A DNA stretch of 7,449 bases from positions 1 through 7,449 of the forward strand of contig PXDA01000078.1 of assembly GCA_003566505.1 (NCBI GenBank), in the 5' to 3' direction. The DNA is from Mollicutes bacterium (GTDB lineage Bacteria > Bacillota_I > Bacilli_A > RF39 > UBA660). A program made the position numbers and the translations under genes. Within the stretch, counting starts at the first letter, position 1; each line of letters opens with the position of its first letter. Shown here piece by piece: positions 1 to 5,511 of the stretch. Under the pieces are notes generated by a model. It saw only the letters and a list, made by a program, of their open reading frames with translations, was not told the origin of the DNA and searched no databases.

Positions 1-560
1 AAAACATGTTGCTCTTGCCATGTTTCACCATCAACACTATATTCAAAATAACTACCGCTATATATTGGTAGCGTTGCTACTAGTTCATCCGCTTCATTTA
101 ACGACCAAGTAACATATCCGACAAAATCAGGAATATCACACGGACCTTCCATTTCTTCTAGTAAGGTTACAGTCGTTTCACTACTATCAAATGCTTTTTG
201 AATACACCATGTGCCATCTTCAATACCCATCGCTACTTTGCCATCTTCACGAATAATGATACGACCATTATTAGGAACGCTTCCTGAAAATGCTAGTTTA
301 TCTTCACTAACCTGCTCACCATCTTCAAAAACATATTCAATTGTTCCGGAATCACCACGAGTTGTACGCACCATATAATCATTTTCAGCCGTTTTAACTA
401 GACCCTGTGCGCTTGTTTCAAAGGCCCCTTTTCGGGCATTGTTAATTACATTTAACACAATTGGCATAGCGATTAATAATATAATTGCTAATATTACTAT
501 TATCGCCAACAATTCAATTAACGTAAATCCCCTATTTTTGACAAAAAATATTTTATTCAT
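1..560 (-). CDS. Type IV prepilin-like protein (partial, C-terminus beyond left edge)
   Basis: Starting at the ATG at 560, 186 codons are open down to the window edge with no stop, so the gene is incomplete. The N-terminus is a class III (prepilin) signal: a short leader with basic residues ending at Gly11, then FTLIELL, with Glu16 as the +5 glutamate of the mature protein. A hydrophobic stretch follows to about residue 39. By family knowledge a prepilin peptidase cleaves at Gly11-Phe12 and the helix packs into a pilus or pseudopilus. The globular part has Cys119 and Cys141, placed like the disulfide that closes the C-terminal loop of many pilins, and later an FEYSVDGETW stretch resembling repeats of carbohydrate-binding or adhesin folds. 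An AAGAGGT ribosome site ends 6 nt before the ATG. The gene starts 38 nt after the acidic lipoprotein gene and is probably co-transcribed with it. Whether it is a major pilin, minor pilin or competence pseudopilin cannot be decided here. Confidence 0.9.
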   Translation of the reverse strand, partial: MNKIFFVKNRGFTLIELLAIIVILAIILLIAMPIVLNVINNARKGAFETSAQGLVKTAENDYMVRTTRGDSGTIEYVFEDGEQVSEDKLAFSGSVPNNGRIIIREDGKVAMGIEDGTWCIQKAFDSSETTVTLLEEMEGPCDIPDFVGYVTWSLNEADELVATLPIYSGSYFEYSVDGETWQEQHV

Positions 561-598
561 TTTTTTACCTCTTCTTTACTCCTTCTTATTTTTCAATT

Positions 599-1072
599 TT
601 ATTCTTCTTCAACATTTTCTTCGCCAGCATAAATATCCTGATATTCTTCTTCAAAAATATCATGTTCTTTACCCCTTAATGGACAATTCTTGTCATCAAA
701 ATCTTCATGAATACGACTTGCTAATGTACTTAACTCATCATAATTATATTCTTCATTTAATTCTGCAAAACGATCGTCTTCAAAATTATTACCAACAAAG
801 ATTTGCTCGTTATTAACAAATAACTGTACATGCTCATCATCATGCATATAAGTAAATACATTCGAACTCAAATTCCAAACTAAATGATTATCCTCATCAC
901 TAGTGAAAATTGCACCATTAGTTTGAAACCATCCTTCATCTTCTAAAACCGCTAGAATATAATCATTACAAGTTATTGGTTCTGCTAACAAGTCATTCTC
1001 TTCCTCTTCACCATTACAACTACAGCCAACCACAAATAACATTAATCCTAACAAAATCATACCTAATTTCAT
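599..1072 (-). CDS. Strongly acidic lipoprotein of unknown function
   Basis: This 157-residue protein has a lipoprotein signal: Lys2, a hydrophobic core, and a VVGC lipobox with Cys17 as the lipidated residue. It is therefore expected on the outer face of the membrane. The start at 1072 is chosen because AGAGGAGG lies 8 nt upstream; an in-frame start 12 codons earlier would put that site inside the gene and bury the signal peptide. The mature part is extremely acidic, with about 40 Asp/Glu against about 5 Lys/Arg, including EEEE just after the lipid anchor and EEE at the C-terminus. Cys35 and Cys130 could form a disulfide. I recognise no domain. It sits between the LamG prepilin-like gene and the pilin gene, behind its own likely promoter, which suggests a surface role linked to the pilin. 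Calcium or other cation binding, or a structural spacer at the wall, are possibilities only. Confidence 0.85.
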   Translation of the reverse strand: MKLGMILLGLMLFVVGCSCNGEEEENDLLAEPITCNDYILAVLEDEGWFQTNGAIFTSDEDNHLVWNLSSNVFTYMHDDEHVQLFVNNEQIFVGNNFEDDRFAELNEEYNYDELSTLASRIHEDFDDKNCPLRGKEHDIFEEEYQDIYAGEENVEEE

Positions 1073-1080
1073 AAATATAC

Positions 1081-1088
1081 CCTCCTCT
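1081..1088 (-). promoter_or_regulatory. Ribosome binding site deciding the lipoprotein start
   Basis: On the minus strand AGAGGAGG lies 8 nt before the ATG at 1072. It is a near-perfect Shine-Dalgarno sequence and rules out the upstream in-frame start at 1108. Confidence 0.8.
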
Positions 1089-1098
1089 AACTTTTCTA

Positions 1099-1127
1099 AT
1101 TCTAACAAAAAAACATCCCTATATCAA
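1099..1127 (-). promoter_or_regulatory. Sigma-A-type promoter for the lipoprotein and pilin genes
   Basis: On the minus strand the -35 box TTGATA (1122-1127) is separated by exactly 17 bp from the -10 box TAGAAT (1099-1104). Each box differs from consensus (TTGACA, TATAAT) at one base. Transcription would start near 1092, giving a leader of about 20 nt with the ribosome site 1081-1088 inside it. This would let the lipoprotein and pilin be expressed apart from the two genes upstream. Confidence 0.65.
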
Positions 1128-1138
1128 GAATTTAAACC

Positions 1139-1169
1139 AAAAAAAACGTTAACTTTACAGCTTACGTTT
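1139..1169 (-). terminator. Possible weak terminator after the LamG prepilin-like gene
   Basis: On the minus strand AAACGT (1164-1169) pairs with ACGTTT (1144-1149). Two further A-T pairs form past a one-base bulge, around a loop of about 9 nt, and eight T follow (1139-1146, partly in the stem). The stem is AT-rich, so termination would be partial. A second AT-only hairpin (A6, loop, T6; 1171-1187) sits just before it. Its place, between a stop codon at 1195 and a promoter at 1099-1127, supports a transcription boundary. Confidence 0.4.
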
Positions 1170-1194
1170 AAAAAAATCTAGTTTTTTGTAATTC

Positions 1195-2085
1195 TTATTC
1201 GTAATAATAACGAGCATTATCAACGGCATAATTTTGCAACACTTCATTATGCGAAATTGCTCGCTCATATATACGGGCACTATACAATTCCATATTAGTA
1301 TAATCCGCTAAAAACTCATTATCAAATGTTTGCGATAAACCAATACCTATATCACCCAAACTAGTAGTATAATCACCAGAAGAAGCATCCTCTACTGCTA
1401 CTAAATCACCATTAACATAAAGTTTTAGTTCGTTATACATATTACTGTAAGACATAACAATATGCTTGCGTCTTGTATAGTCAGTTACTTCAAACTCAGG
1501 TGTAAAAACATTATTCTCAGCATTAACTAATCCCGCTATTAAATGATATTTGGTATCATCTTCATCATATGTCACCCAAGAAACGCCATACCCCTCACCA
1601 TCATAACTTCCAAACAAAACTGAACTATTTGCTTCATTTTCGCTATCAGCATTTACTGCTAAAATTTGCAAATAAATTTCTAAAGAAAAATCATCATTAG
1701 CCGTAAAATTATGAGCAGCATAATTAGTAGTAACATACTCATCCGTACCTGGAAAATATAAAAAGTTATCATGCCAGTTTCCGCTCGCAAAATTTATTAA
1801 ACTACCATCATTATTAGTTGCTAAATCAGCAAAAACATCGTTATTAATTAACACCTGTTGAATTTTATCATAATTAATTTTAGCATCATACCATAAAACT
1901 AATCCCTCTTGCACATAATTATCGGTTGTCGGTGTTTTCGTAATTTCATCTAAAATAGTTGATTTATAGTTATCTAAAATAGTTTTTTGCGAACCAAGCA
2001 TTAATAACATACCTAATACCAGTATCAAAAACAATAACAATAACAAATAAATAATACTTGTAATAGCAAAACCTTTATTATTCAA
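1195..2085 (-). CDS. Prepilin-like N-terminus fused to a LamG/concanavalin-like domain
   Basis: This is a 296-residue protein if it starts at the TTG at 2085. The N-terminus MNNKG|FAITSIIY resembles a class III prepilin signal (basic leader, Gly-Phe junction), but the +5 residue is Ser, not Glu. One long hydrophobic segment follows (about residues 7-31). From about residue 60 the sequence fits a LamG/concanavalin A-like jelly roll: GLVLWYDA, a DLATNNDGSL block, FPGTDEYV, DDFSLEIYLQ, a KLYVNGDLV strand and the closing LYSARIYERAIS block. Such domains bind glycans or proteins at surfaces. The start is uncertain. An in-frame TTG at 2103 overlaps the upstream stop by 4 nt but lacks a ribosome site, whereas GAGAGGG lies 9 nt before the TTG at 2085 and gives a typical short leader. 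No promoter is seen ahead of it, so it should be translated from the deacetylase message. It could be an adhesin anchored by the uncleaved helix, or a minor pilin tip. Confidence 0.82.
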   Translation of the reverse strand: MNNKGFAITSIIYLLLLLFLILVLGMLLMLGSQKTILDNYKSTILDEITKTPTTDNYVQEGLVLWYDAKINYDKIQQVLINNDVFADLATNNDGSLINFASGNWHDNFLYFPGTDEYVTTNYAAHNFTANDDFSLEIYLQILAVNADSENEANSSVLFGSYDGEGYGVSWVTYDEDDTKYHLIAGLVNAENNVFTPEFEVTDYTRRKHIVMSYSNMYNELKLYVNGDLVAVEDASSGDYTTSLGDIGIGLSQTFDNEFLADYTNMELYSARIYERAISHNEVLQNYAVDNARYYYE

Positions 2086-2094
2086 ACTACCGAT

Positions 2095-2101
2095 CCCTCT
2101 C
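2095..2101 (-). promoter_or_regulatory. Ribosome binding site spanning the deacetylase stop codon
   Basis: GAGAGGG on the minus strand begins within the TGA stop (2100-2102) of the deacetylase gene and ends 9 nt before the TTG at 2085. It favours that TTG over the TTG at 2103 and implies translational coupling of the two genes. Confidence 0.5.
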
Positions 2102-3290
2102 AATCATACAATATAACCCGTTTTTCCGTAGCAATATATTGCGCCATATTTTCTGGCGCCACGACAATTTCCATAATGCCTGAAGATCTATATCGCGTCT
2201 CTTCTAATCTAGCAAAAGTTGTTTCGATATCAAAATTTTCACCATCTTTATCATAAGCTTGCACTCTTTTAATAAATGATTGATCAAAACGATTATCAAA
2301 AGGTGAGAAATCTGGTTTCCACCCACTACGTAAAACCGCTATATTTTCATAATTATGTTCTTGATATCGTCCTTTTAAAATATAAGAAAAATTCTCATGT
2401 GTTTTTTGATAAGGGCGTCCATAAGGAAGAGCAACAACGTTTAAATGACGATTATCACTTATTTCTTTTAACAATGCATCCATGCGACCAATCTCCATTT
2501 GCACCTCATCTTTATCAAGCGGTGATAAATTTTTATGATTAAATCCATGATTACCGACATCATAATTATTATCAATTAACCATTTTATTATATCATAATT
2601 ATACTCTCTTTGTCGAAATAAAGGTTGATTCAAAAAAAAGGTTGCTGTCACACCAAAATCATCATATTTAGCACGAAATTCTTCCATAATACCAACCGCA
2701 CTATTTTCATCAATAATTAACTGGTTATCATCATCTCTTCCCAAAACTCTTATATTATTGGCAAGACCATCATCAAAAGTTAAAACAACAGGACTTTTTC
2801 CGATAGGCACATTAATTGTTCCCATTAAATAATCACGTAAACTTATCATATAATAATCATTTTGATAAAAAAATTCTAGATCCGAACGAAAAGCCTCCGT
2901 TGTCCGGTGATAACCATGGCGATCAACATTGCCCCCTGAAAAATCAGTTTCCTCATTTTTCATATCATAAATGCCATGATACATCAAAACAGGAATTTTT
3001 CCCAGTTCATTAACCTTATTTTCACGGTAACGTTCAAAATCAAGAAAACCATTAGAAACAAATATTTTAATCAATTCGTTTTGTTTTTTTCTCTCACCAG
3101 GATTAACGCCTTGTGCAACAATAACACCGGCTTTTTCATTACTATCTACGACATTAACAACAACATTAGTCATATCAATATCATTAATATTTTTACCCAC
3201 CATATTTTCAACTAGTAAGGTTTGTTCTGAAAAAGCAAACAAAAAAAATAAAACCATAAGCATTAAAATTTTTACTAATACTTTTTGCAT
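2100..3290 (-). CDS. Membrane-anchored PASTA-like and polysaccharide deacetylase (CE4/NodB) protein
   Basis: This is a 396-residue exported protein. Residues 2-23 form a signal peptide or membrane anchor. Residues 25-80 look like one PASTA domain (V.NMVGKNI.D at the start, Q..NPGE in the middle, KIFVSNG at the end), the module that recognises peptidoglycan in Bacillota kinases and penicillin-binding proteins. The NodB fold follows: IPVLMYHGI (99-107), metal/catalytic motif LTFDDG (TFDDG 171-175), and metal-binding HGFNH (248-252). Family members remove N-acetyl groups from peptidoglycan or other glycans outside the membrane. Two features are atypical. Motif 3, normally RxPYG, reads ALPYG (287-291), so its Arg is lost. 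The late strand reads MEIVVAP without the usual His. Metal binding looks intact but catalysis may be altered. The start at 3290 is set by AGGGGG 6 nt upstream; a longer reading from 3386 would swallow the promoter. It overlaps or abuts the LamG gene. Confidence 0.88.
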   Translation of the reverse strand: MQKVLVKILMLMVLFFLFAFSEQTLLVENMVGKNINDIDMTNVVVNVVDSNEKAGVIVAQGVNPGERKKQNELIKIFVSNGFLDFERYRENKVNELGKIPVLMYHGIYDMKNEETDFSGGNVDRHGYHRTTEAFRSDLEFFYQNDYYMISLRDYLMGTINVPIGKSPVVLTFDDGLANNIRVLGRDDDNQLIIDENSAVGIMEEFRAKYDDFGVTATFFLNQPLFRQREYNYDIIKWLIDNNYDVGNHGFNHKNLSPLDKDEVQMEIGRMDALLKEISDNRHLNVVALPYGRPYQKTHENFSYILKGRYQEHNYENIAVLRSGWKPDFSPFDNRFDQSFIKRVQAYDKDGENFDIETTFARLEETRYRSSGIMEIVVAPENMAQYIATEKRVILYD

Positions 3291-3296
3291 AAGACA

Positions 3297-3302
3297 CCCC
3301 CT
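3297..3302 (-). promoter_or_regulatory. Ribosome binding site deciding the deacetylase start
   Basis: AGGGGG on the minus strand lies 6 nt before the ATG at 3290, directly ahead of the signal-peptide Met. It makes the in-frame start at 3386 unlikely. Confidence 0.65.
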
Positions 3303-3314
3303 AGCATTACTATT

Positions 3315-3343
3315 ATTATAGCGCAAAGAAAACTTTTTTAAAA
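3315..3343 (-). promoter_or_regulatory. Likely promoter for the deacetylase gene cluster
   Basis: A perfect -10 box TATAAT lies at 3315-3320 on the minus strand, 24 nt ahead of the start codon. The -35 region at 17 bp spacing reads TTTTAA (3338-3343), a poor match, so the promoter may be weak or need an activator. The predicted transcript would begin near 3308 with a leader of about 18 nt. Confidence 0.45.
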
Positions 3344-3358
3344 GCCAAATAACAATCC

Positions 3359-3387
3359 TAGACAAAAAACTAAAAACATTATACAAT
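3359..3387 (+). promoter_or_regulatory. Sigma-A-type promoter for the CmpB-family and ATP-grasp genes
   Basis: The -35 box TAGACA (3359-3364), a 17-bp spacer and the -10 box TACAAT (3382-3387) each differ by one base from consensus. Transcription would start near 3394. The leader of about 16 nt is almost entirely ribosome site (GGAAGGAAGGG, 3394-3404). It diverges from the deacetylase promoter, with the two -10 boxes about 60 bp apart. Confidence 0.6.
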
Positions 3388-3409
3388 TAATACGGAAGGA
3401 AGGGATCTT

Positions 3410-4132
3410 ATGTCGTTCTTTTTATATTTTTTCCTTTTTTTTATCTATTCTGTTATCGGCTGGATAATCGAAGTAATTTTCGTTTTTTTCTTTACCAAAA
3501 AACTTTCTAATCGTGGCTTTCTCATCGGGCCTTATCTACCTATTTATGGTACTGCCGCCCTTGCCATGCATTTTACTATTACCTCTTTAGAAAGTTATCC
3601 TTGGGCTATTTTTTTCTTAAGTGCCTTGCTCATTACAACTATTGAATATATCGCTCACTACATGCTGGAGAAAATATTTAACACGCGCTGGTGGGACTAT
3701 TCCCAACTACCGCTTAATGTTGATGGCCGCGTTTGTCTGCCCCATGCGCTATTATTTGGCGCTCTCGGAGTTATTTTTGTTTTATTTATCGACCCATTCA
3801 CGATGACAAAAGTTACCGAAATTAATAATAATATACTATTAGCTATCAGCATCCCCGCTCTTATTATCTTTACTAGCGATAGTATTGTTTCTTTTAAAAT
3901 TATTAGTAAAGTAACCCAAACCGCGGAACAACTTAAAAAAGACCGCACTAATGAAATCAACGAAAAAGTTAAAGAAATTTTACTACAACAATCATATTTA
4001 ACAAGACGTTTAGTAACCGCTTTTCCTAATTTTTATACCCTTATTAACTATACGCACCGAACTATTAAAAAAACTCATCGCAAAATAAATAATAAAATTA
4101 ATAATTTTAAAAATGGTGATAAAAATGAATAG
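3410..4132 (+). CDS. CmpB/DUF1113-family membrane protein ('putative ABC transporter permease')
   Basis: This 240-residue integral membrane protein has about five hydrophobic helices (near 3-27, 41-60, 64-84, 110-128 and 141-160) and a basic, mostly helical cytoplasmic tail from about 163 to the end. The conserved pattern of PF06541 is clear: YSVIGWIIEVI (13-23), NRGFLIGPYLPIYG (34-47), EKIFNTRWWDYS (87-98), then PLNVDGRVCL (101-110). The family carries an ABC-permease label in databases, but no ATPase partner gene is present here and the true function is not established. The start is supported by GGAAGGAAGGG 5 nt before the ATG. The ATP-grasp gene begins inside its last codons, so the two form one operon. 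The Lys/Asn-rich last 40 residues are less conserved-looking than the membrane part. Confidence 0.85.
   Translation: MSFFLYFFLFFIYSVIGWIIEVIFVFFFTKKLSNRGFLIGPYLPIYGTAALAMHFTITSLESYPWAIFFLSALLITTIEYIAHYMLEKIFNTRWWDYSQLPLNVDGRVCLPHALLFGALGVIFVLFIDPFTMTKVTEINNNILLAISIPALIIFTSDSIVSFKIISKVTQTAEQLKKDRTNEINEKVKEILLQQSYLTRRLVTAFPNFYTLINYTHRTIKKTHRKINNKINNFKNGDKNE
4115..4120 (+). promoter_or_regulatory. Ribosome binding site deciding the ATP-grasp start
   Basis: GGTGAT matches the 3' part of the extended Shine-Dalgarno AGGAGGTGATC and lies 4 nt before the ATG at 4125. The in-frame ATG at 4113 has only A/T upstream and would be a poor start. Confidence 0.5.
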
Positions 4133-5120
4133 AATTAAATACCTTGTTAATCGCGTTCGCAATCTCAATTTTACAGACTTACGAACAACCGTTGATTATG
4201 TTTCACAAAAAACGAAAAAACCAAAAATTATTATCTTTTTGGATATTGTTTGGTGTGGTTTTTTCTATTTGGGGGGATACACCGATTACCGTATTTTTAA
4301 AATGTATGAATTAAACTTTAGTCAAAGAAAAACACTATTAACACGGGGCAAGAACAATAAATATATTAAAAAATTAAATAATAAAAAAGACTGGCATCTT
4401 GTCCATCATAAAAATGAATTTAATCAACTATTTGCTGATTATATAAATCGAAAATGGCTTTTTTTAAATAACAATTATCAAGAATTTCAACAATTTATAA
4501 AAGATAAAATATTTATAATCGCCAAACCAACAAGCGGATCACAAGGAATTGGCATTGAAAAAATAAAAATCAAAGATTATCAACCAAAAGAATTATATAA
4601 CTATTTAATAGAAAAAAACTTAACGATTGTCGAAGAAGAATTAAGACAACATGATGTGTTACATAAATTGCATCCGCATTCGGTTAACACATTAAGAATT
4701 GTAACCATTTTACACAAGCAACAAGTTCACATTATCGCCGCCTATTTGCGTATCGGTAATCAAAATATTGTTGATGGCATGACTGGTGGTGGTATGGTAG
4801 CACCGATTGATATTAAAAACGGTACCATCAAATTTCCGGCTGCCAATAAAAATGATGAAACATTTGTTGAACACCCCCTTACCAAACAAAAAATACCAGG
4901 CTTAGCTATTCCCTATTGGCAAGAAATATTAAATTTGAGCAATGAGTTGCCACATAAAATCCCCACTTTAAAAATGATTGGTTGGGATATCGCTATTACC
5001 AACTATGGTCCAGAATTAATTGAAGCAAATCAATATCCCGCTCATCAATCTTATCAACTACCACCGCATTTAGAAAACAAAACTGGCGCACTACCGAAAA
5101 TTAAAAATATTTTTTCTTAA
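4125..5120 (+). CDS. Sugar-transfer associated ATP-grasp enzyme
   Basis: The predicted protein is 331 residues, cytoplasmic or at the membrane surface, with a basic N-terminus. It matches the 'sugar-transfer associated ATP-grasp' family (PF14397) across its length: YELNFSQRKTLLTRG near 60-75; the nucleotide-binding AKPTSGSQGIGI (133-144); VEEELRQH (169-176); SVNTLRI (186-192); LRIG (208-211); VDGMTGGG (216-223); HPLTKQKIPG; GWDIAIT (286-292); and the metal-binding LIEANQYP (298-305). ATP-grasp enzymes join a carboxylate to an amine or thiol through an acyl-phosphate. Members of this group lie in exopolysaccharide or teichoic-type gene clusters, but the substrate is not known. The ATG at 4125 is preferred over 4113 because GGTGAT precedes it; the overlap with the CmpB-family gene is then 8 nt. 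A strong terminator follows the stop at once. The AT-rich Asn/Lys-heavy stretch near 75-115 looks like a loose linker. Confidence 0.88.
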   Translation: MNRIKYLVNRVRNLNFTDLRTTVDYVSQKTKKPKIIIFLDIVWCGFFYLGGYTDYRIFKMYELNFSQRKTLLTRGKNNKYIKKLNNKKDWHLVHHKNEFNQLFADYINRKWLFLNNNYQEFQQFIKDKIFIIAKPTSGSQGIGIEKIKIKDYQPKELYNYLIEKNLTIVEEELRQHDVLHKLHPHSVNTLRIVTILHKQQVHIIAAYLRIGNQNIVDGMTGGGMVAPIDIKNGTIKFPAANKNDETFVEHPLTKQKIPGLAIPYWQEILNLSNELPHKIPTLKMIGWDIAITNYGPELIEANQYPAHQSYQLPPHLENKTGALPKIKNIFS

Positions 5121-5121
5121 A

Positions 5122-5150
5122 AAAAATGCTGTATTAACTACAGCATTTTT
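5122..5150. terminator. Bidirectional rho-independent terminator
   Basis: A perfect 12-bp inverted repeat, AAAAATGCTGTA (5122-5133) and TACAGCATTTTT (5139-5150), surrounds a 5-nt loop. It ends the ATP-grasp transcript on the plus strand and the rhodanese transcript on the minus strand. The T run is longer on the minus strand (six T in the hairpin-proximal run 5126-5121, with further AT-rich sequence). The rhodanese stop codon (5134-5136) lies in the loop, so the arm 5139-5150 encodes the last residues of that protein. Confidence 0.9.
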
Positions 5151-5511
5151 CATATCCTTCATCAAATATATATAATTTTTCAAAACTATCTTGCAATATC
5201 TTATAAGCATCTTGAGCGCGCGAATTAGTGCGACAATATATTATAATTTCATCATATGCATTTAATTCATTTTTGCGAAACGCTAGCTCTTGAACCGGAA
5301 TTGATATTGCTCCCTCAATATGTCCTTGTTCATATTCAACAACACTGCGCACATCCAAAATAACGACGTTTTCATTATTCCGTGCTTGCATCATTTCTTC
5401 ATAGTTTACCTGTAGAACTTCTTGAGATAGTTTATTGTTATACGATTCCGTATTATCTTTTTCTTGACACCCAATGATAAAAAAAGCTAATAATAAGATT
5501 ACTTTTTTCAT
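5134..5511 (-). CDS. Rhodanese-domain lipoprotein
   Basis: This 125-residue protein opens with a lipoprotein signal (two Lys, a hydrophobic core, lipobox IIGC with Cys15), so it should be tethered outside the membrane. Residues about 33-120 form one rhodanese domain: VVILDVRSVVEYEQGHIEGAIS and the active loop CRTNSR, with catalytic Cys93 and closing Arg98. Rhodaneses carry sulfur as a Cys persulfide, or act in thiol or cyanide metabolism. The domain ends abruptly after YIFDEGYEKCCS, lacking the usual last GG..W turn and helix, and adds two adjacent cysteines (123, 124). The ATG directly follows the stop codon of the 41-residue gene (TAAATG) and has no ribosome site of its own, so translation is probably by re-initiation. 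The target is unknown. Such exported rhodaneses are common in Bacillota, and the role here is inference only. Confidence 0.88.
   Translation of the reverse strand: MKKVILLLAFFIIGCQEKDNTESYNNKLSQEVLQVNYEEMMQARNNENVVILDVRSVVEYEQGHIEGAISIPVQELAFRKNELNAYDEIIIYCRTNSRAQDAYKILQDSFEKLYIFDEGYEKCCS

Noticed and set aside
439..816. Plus-strand open frame of 125 codons rich in Ile/Asn/Leu/His
   Set aside because: It is antisense to both the prepilin and lipoprotein genes, crosses their junction, has no ribosome site, and its composition is what AT-rich coding DNA gives on the reverse strand.
2083..2102. TGA read as tryptophan (Mycoplasma-type code)
   Set aside because: Reading through the TGA at 2100-2102 meets another TGA after six codons and gives no sensible extension; all tryptophans in the conserved motifs are TGG.
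2276..3215. Several plus-strand open frames opposite the deacetylase gene
   Set aside because: The minus-strand gene here has clear domain motifs; the opposite frames show no motifs or ribosome sites.
3291..3386. Longer N-terminus for the deacetylase starting at 3386
   Set aside because: It would absorb the TATAAT box and the AGGGGG ribosome site, and would put 32 residues ahead of a clear signal peptide.
3621..3960. Alternative frames on both strands inside the CmpB-family gene
   Set aside because: The PF06541 motifs lie in the main frame over this entire stretch.
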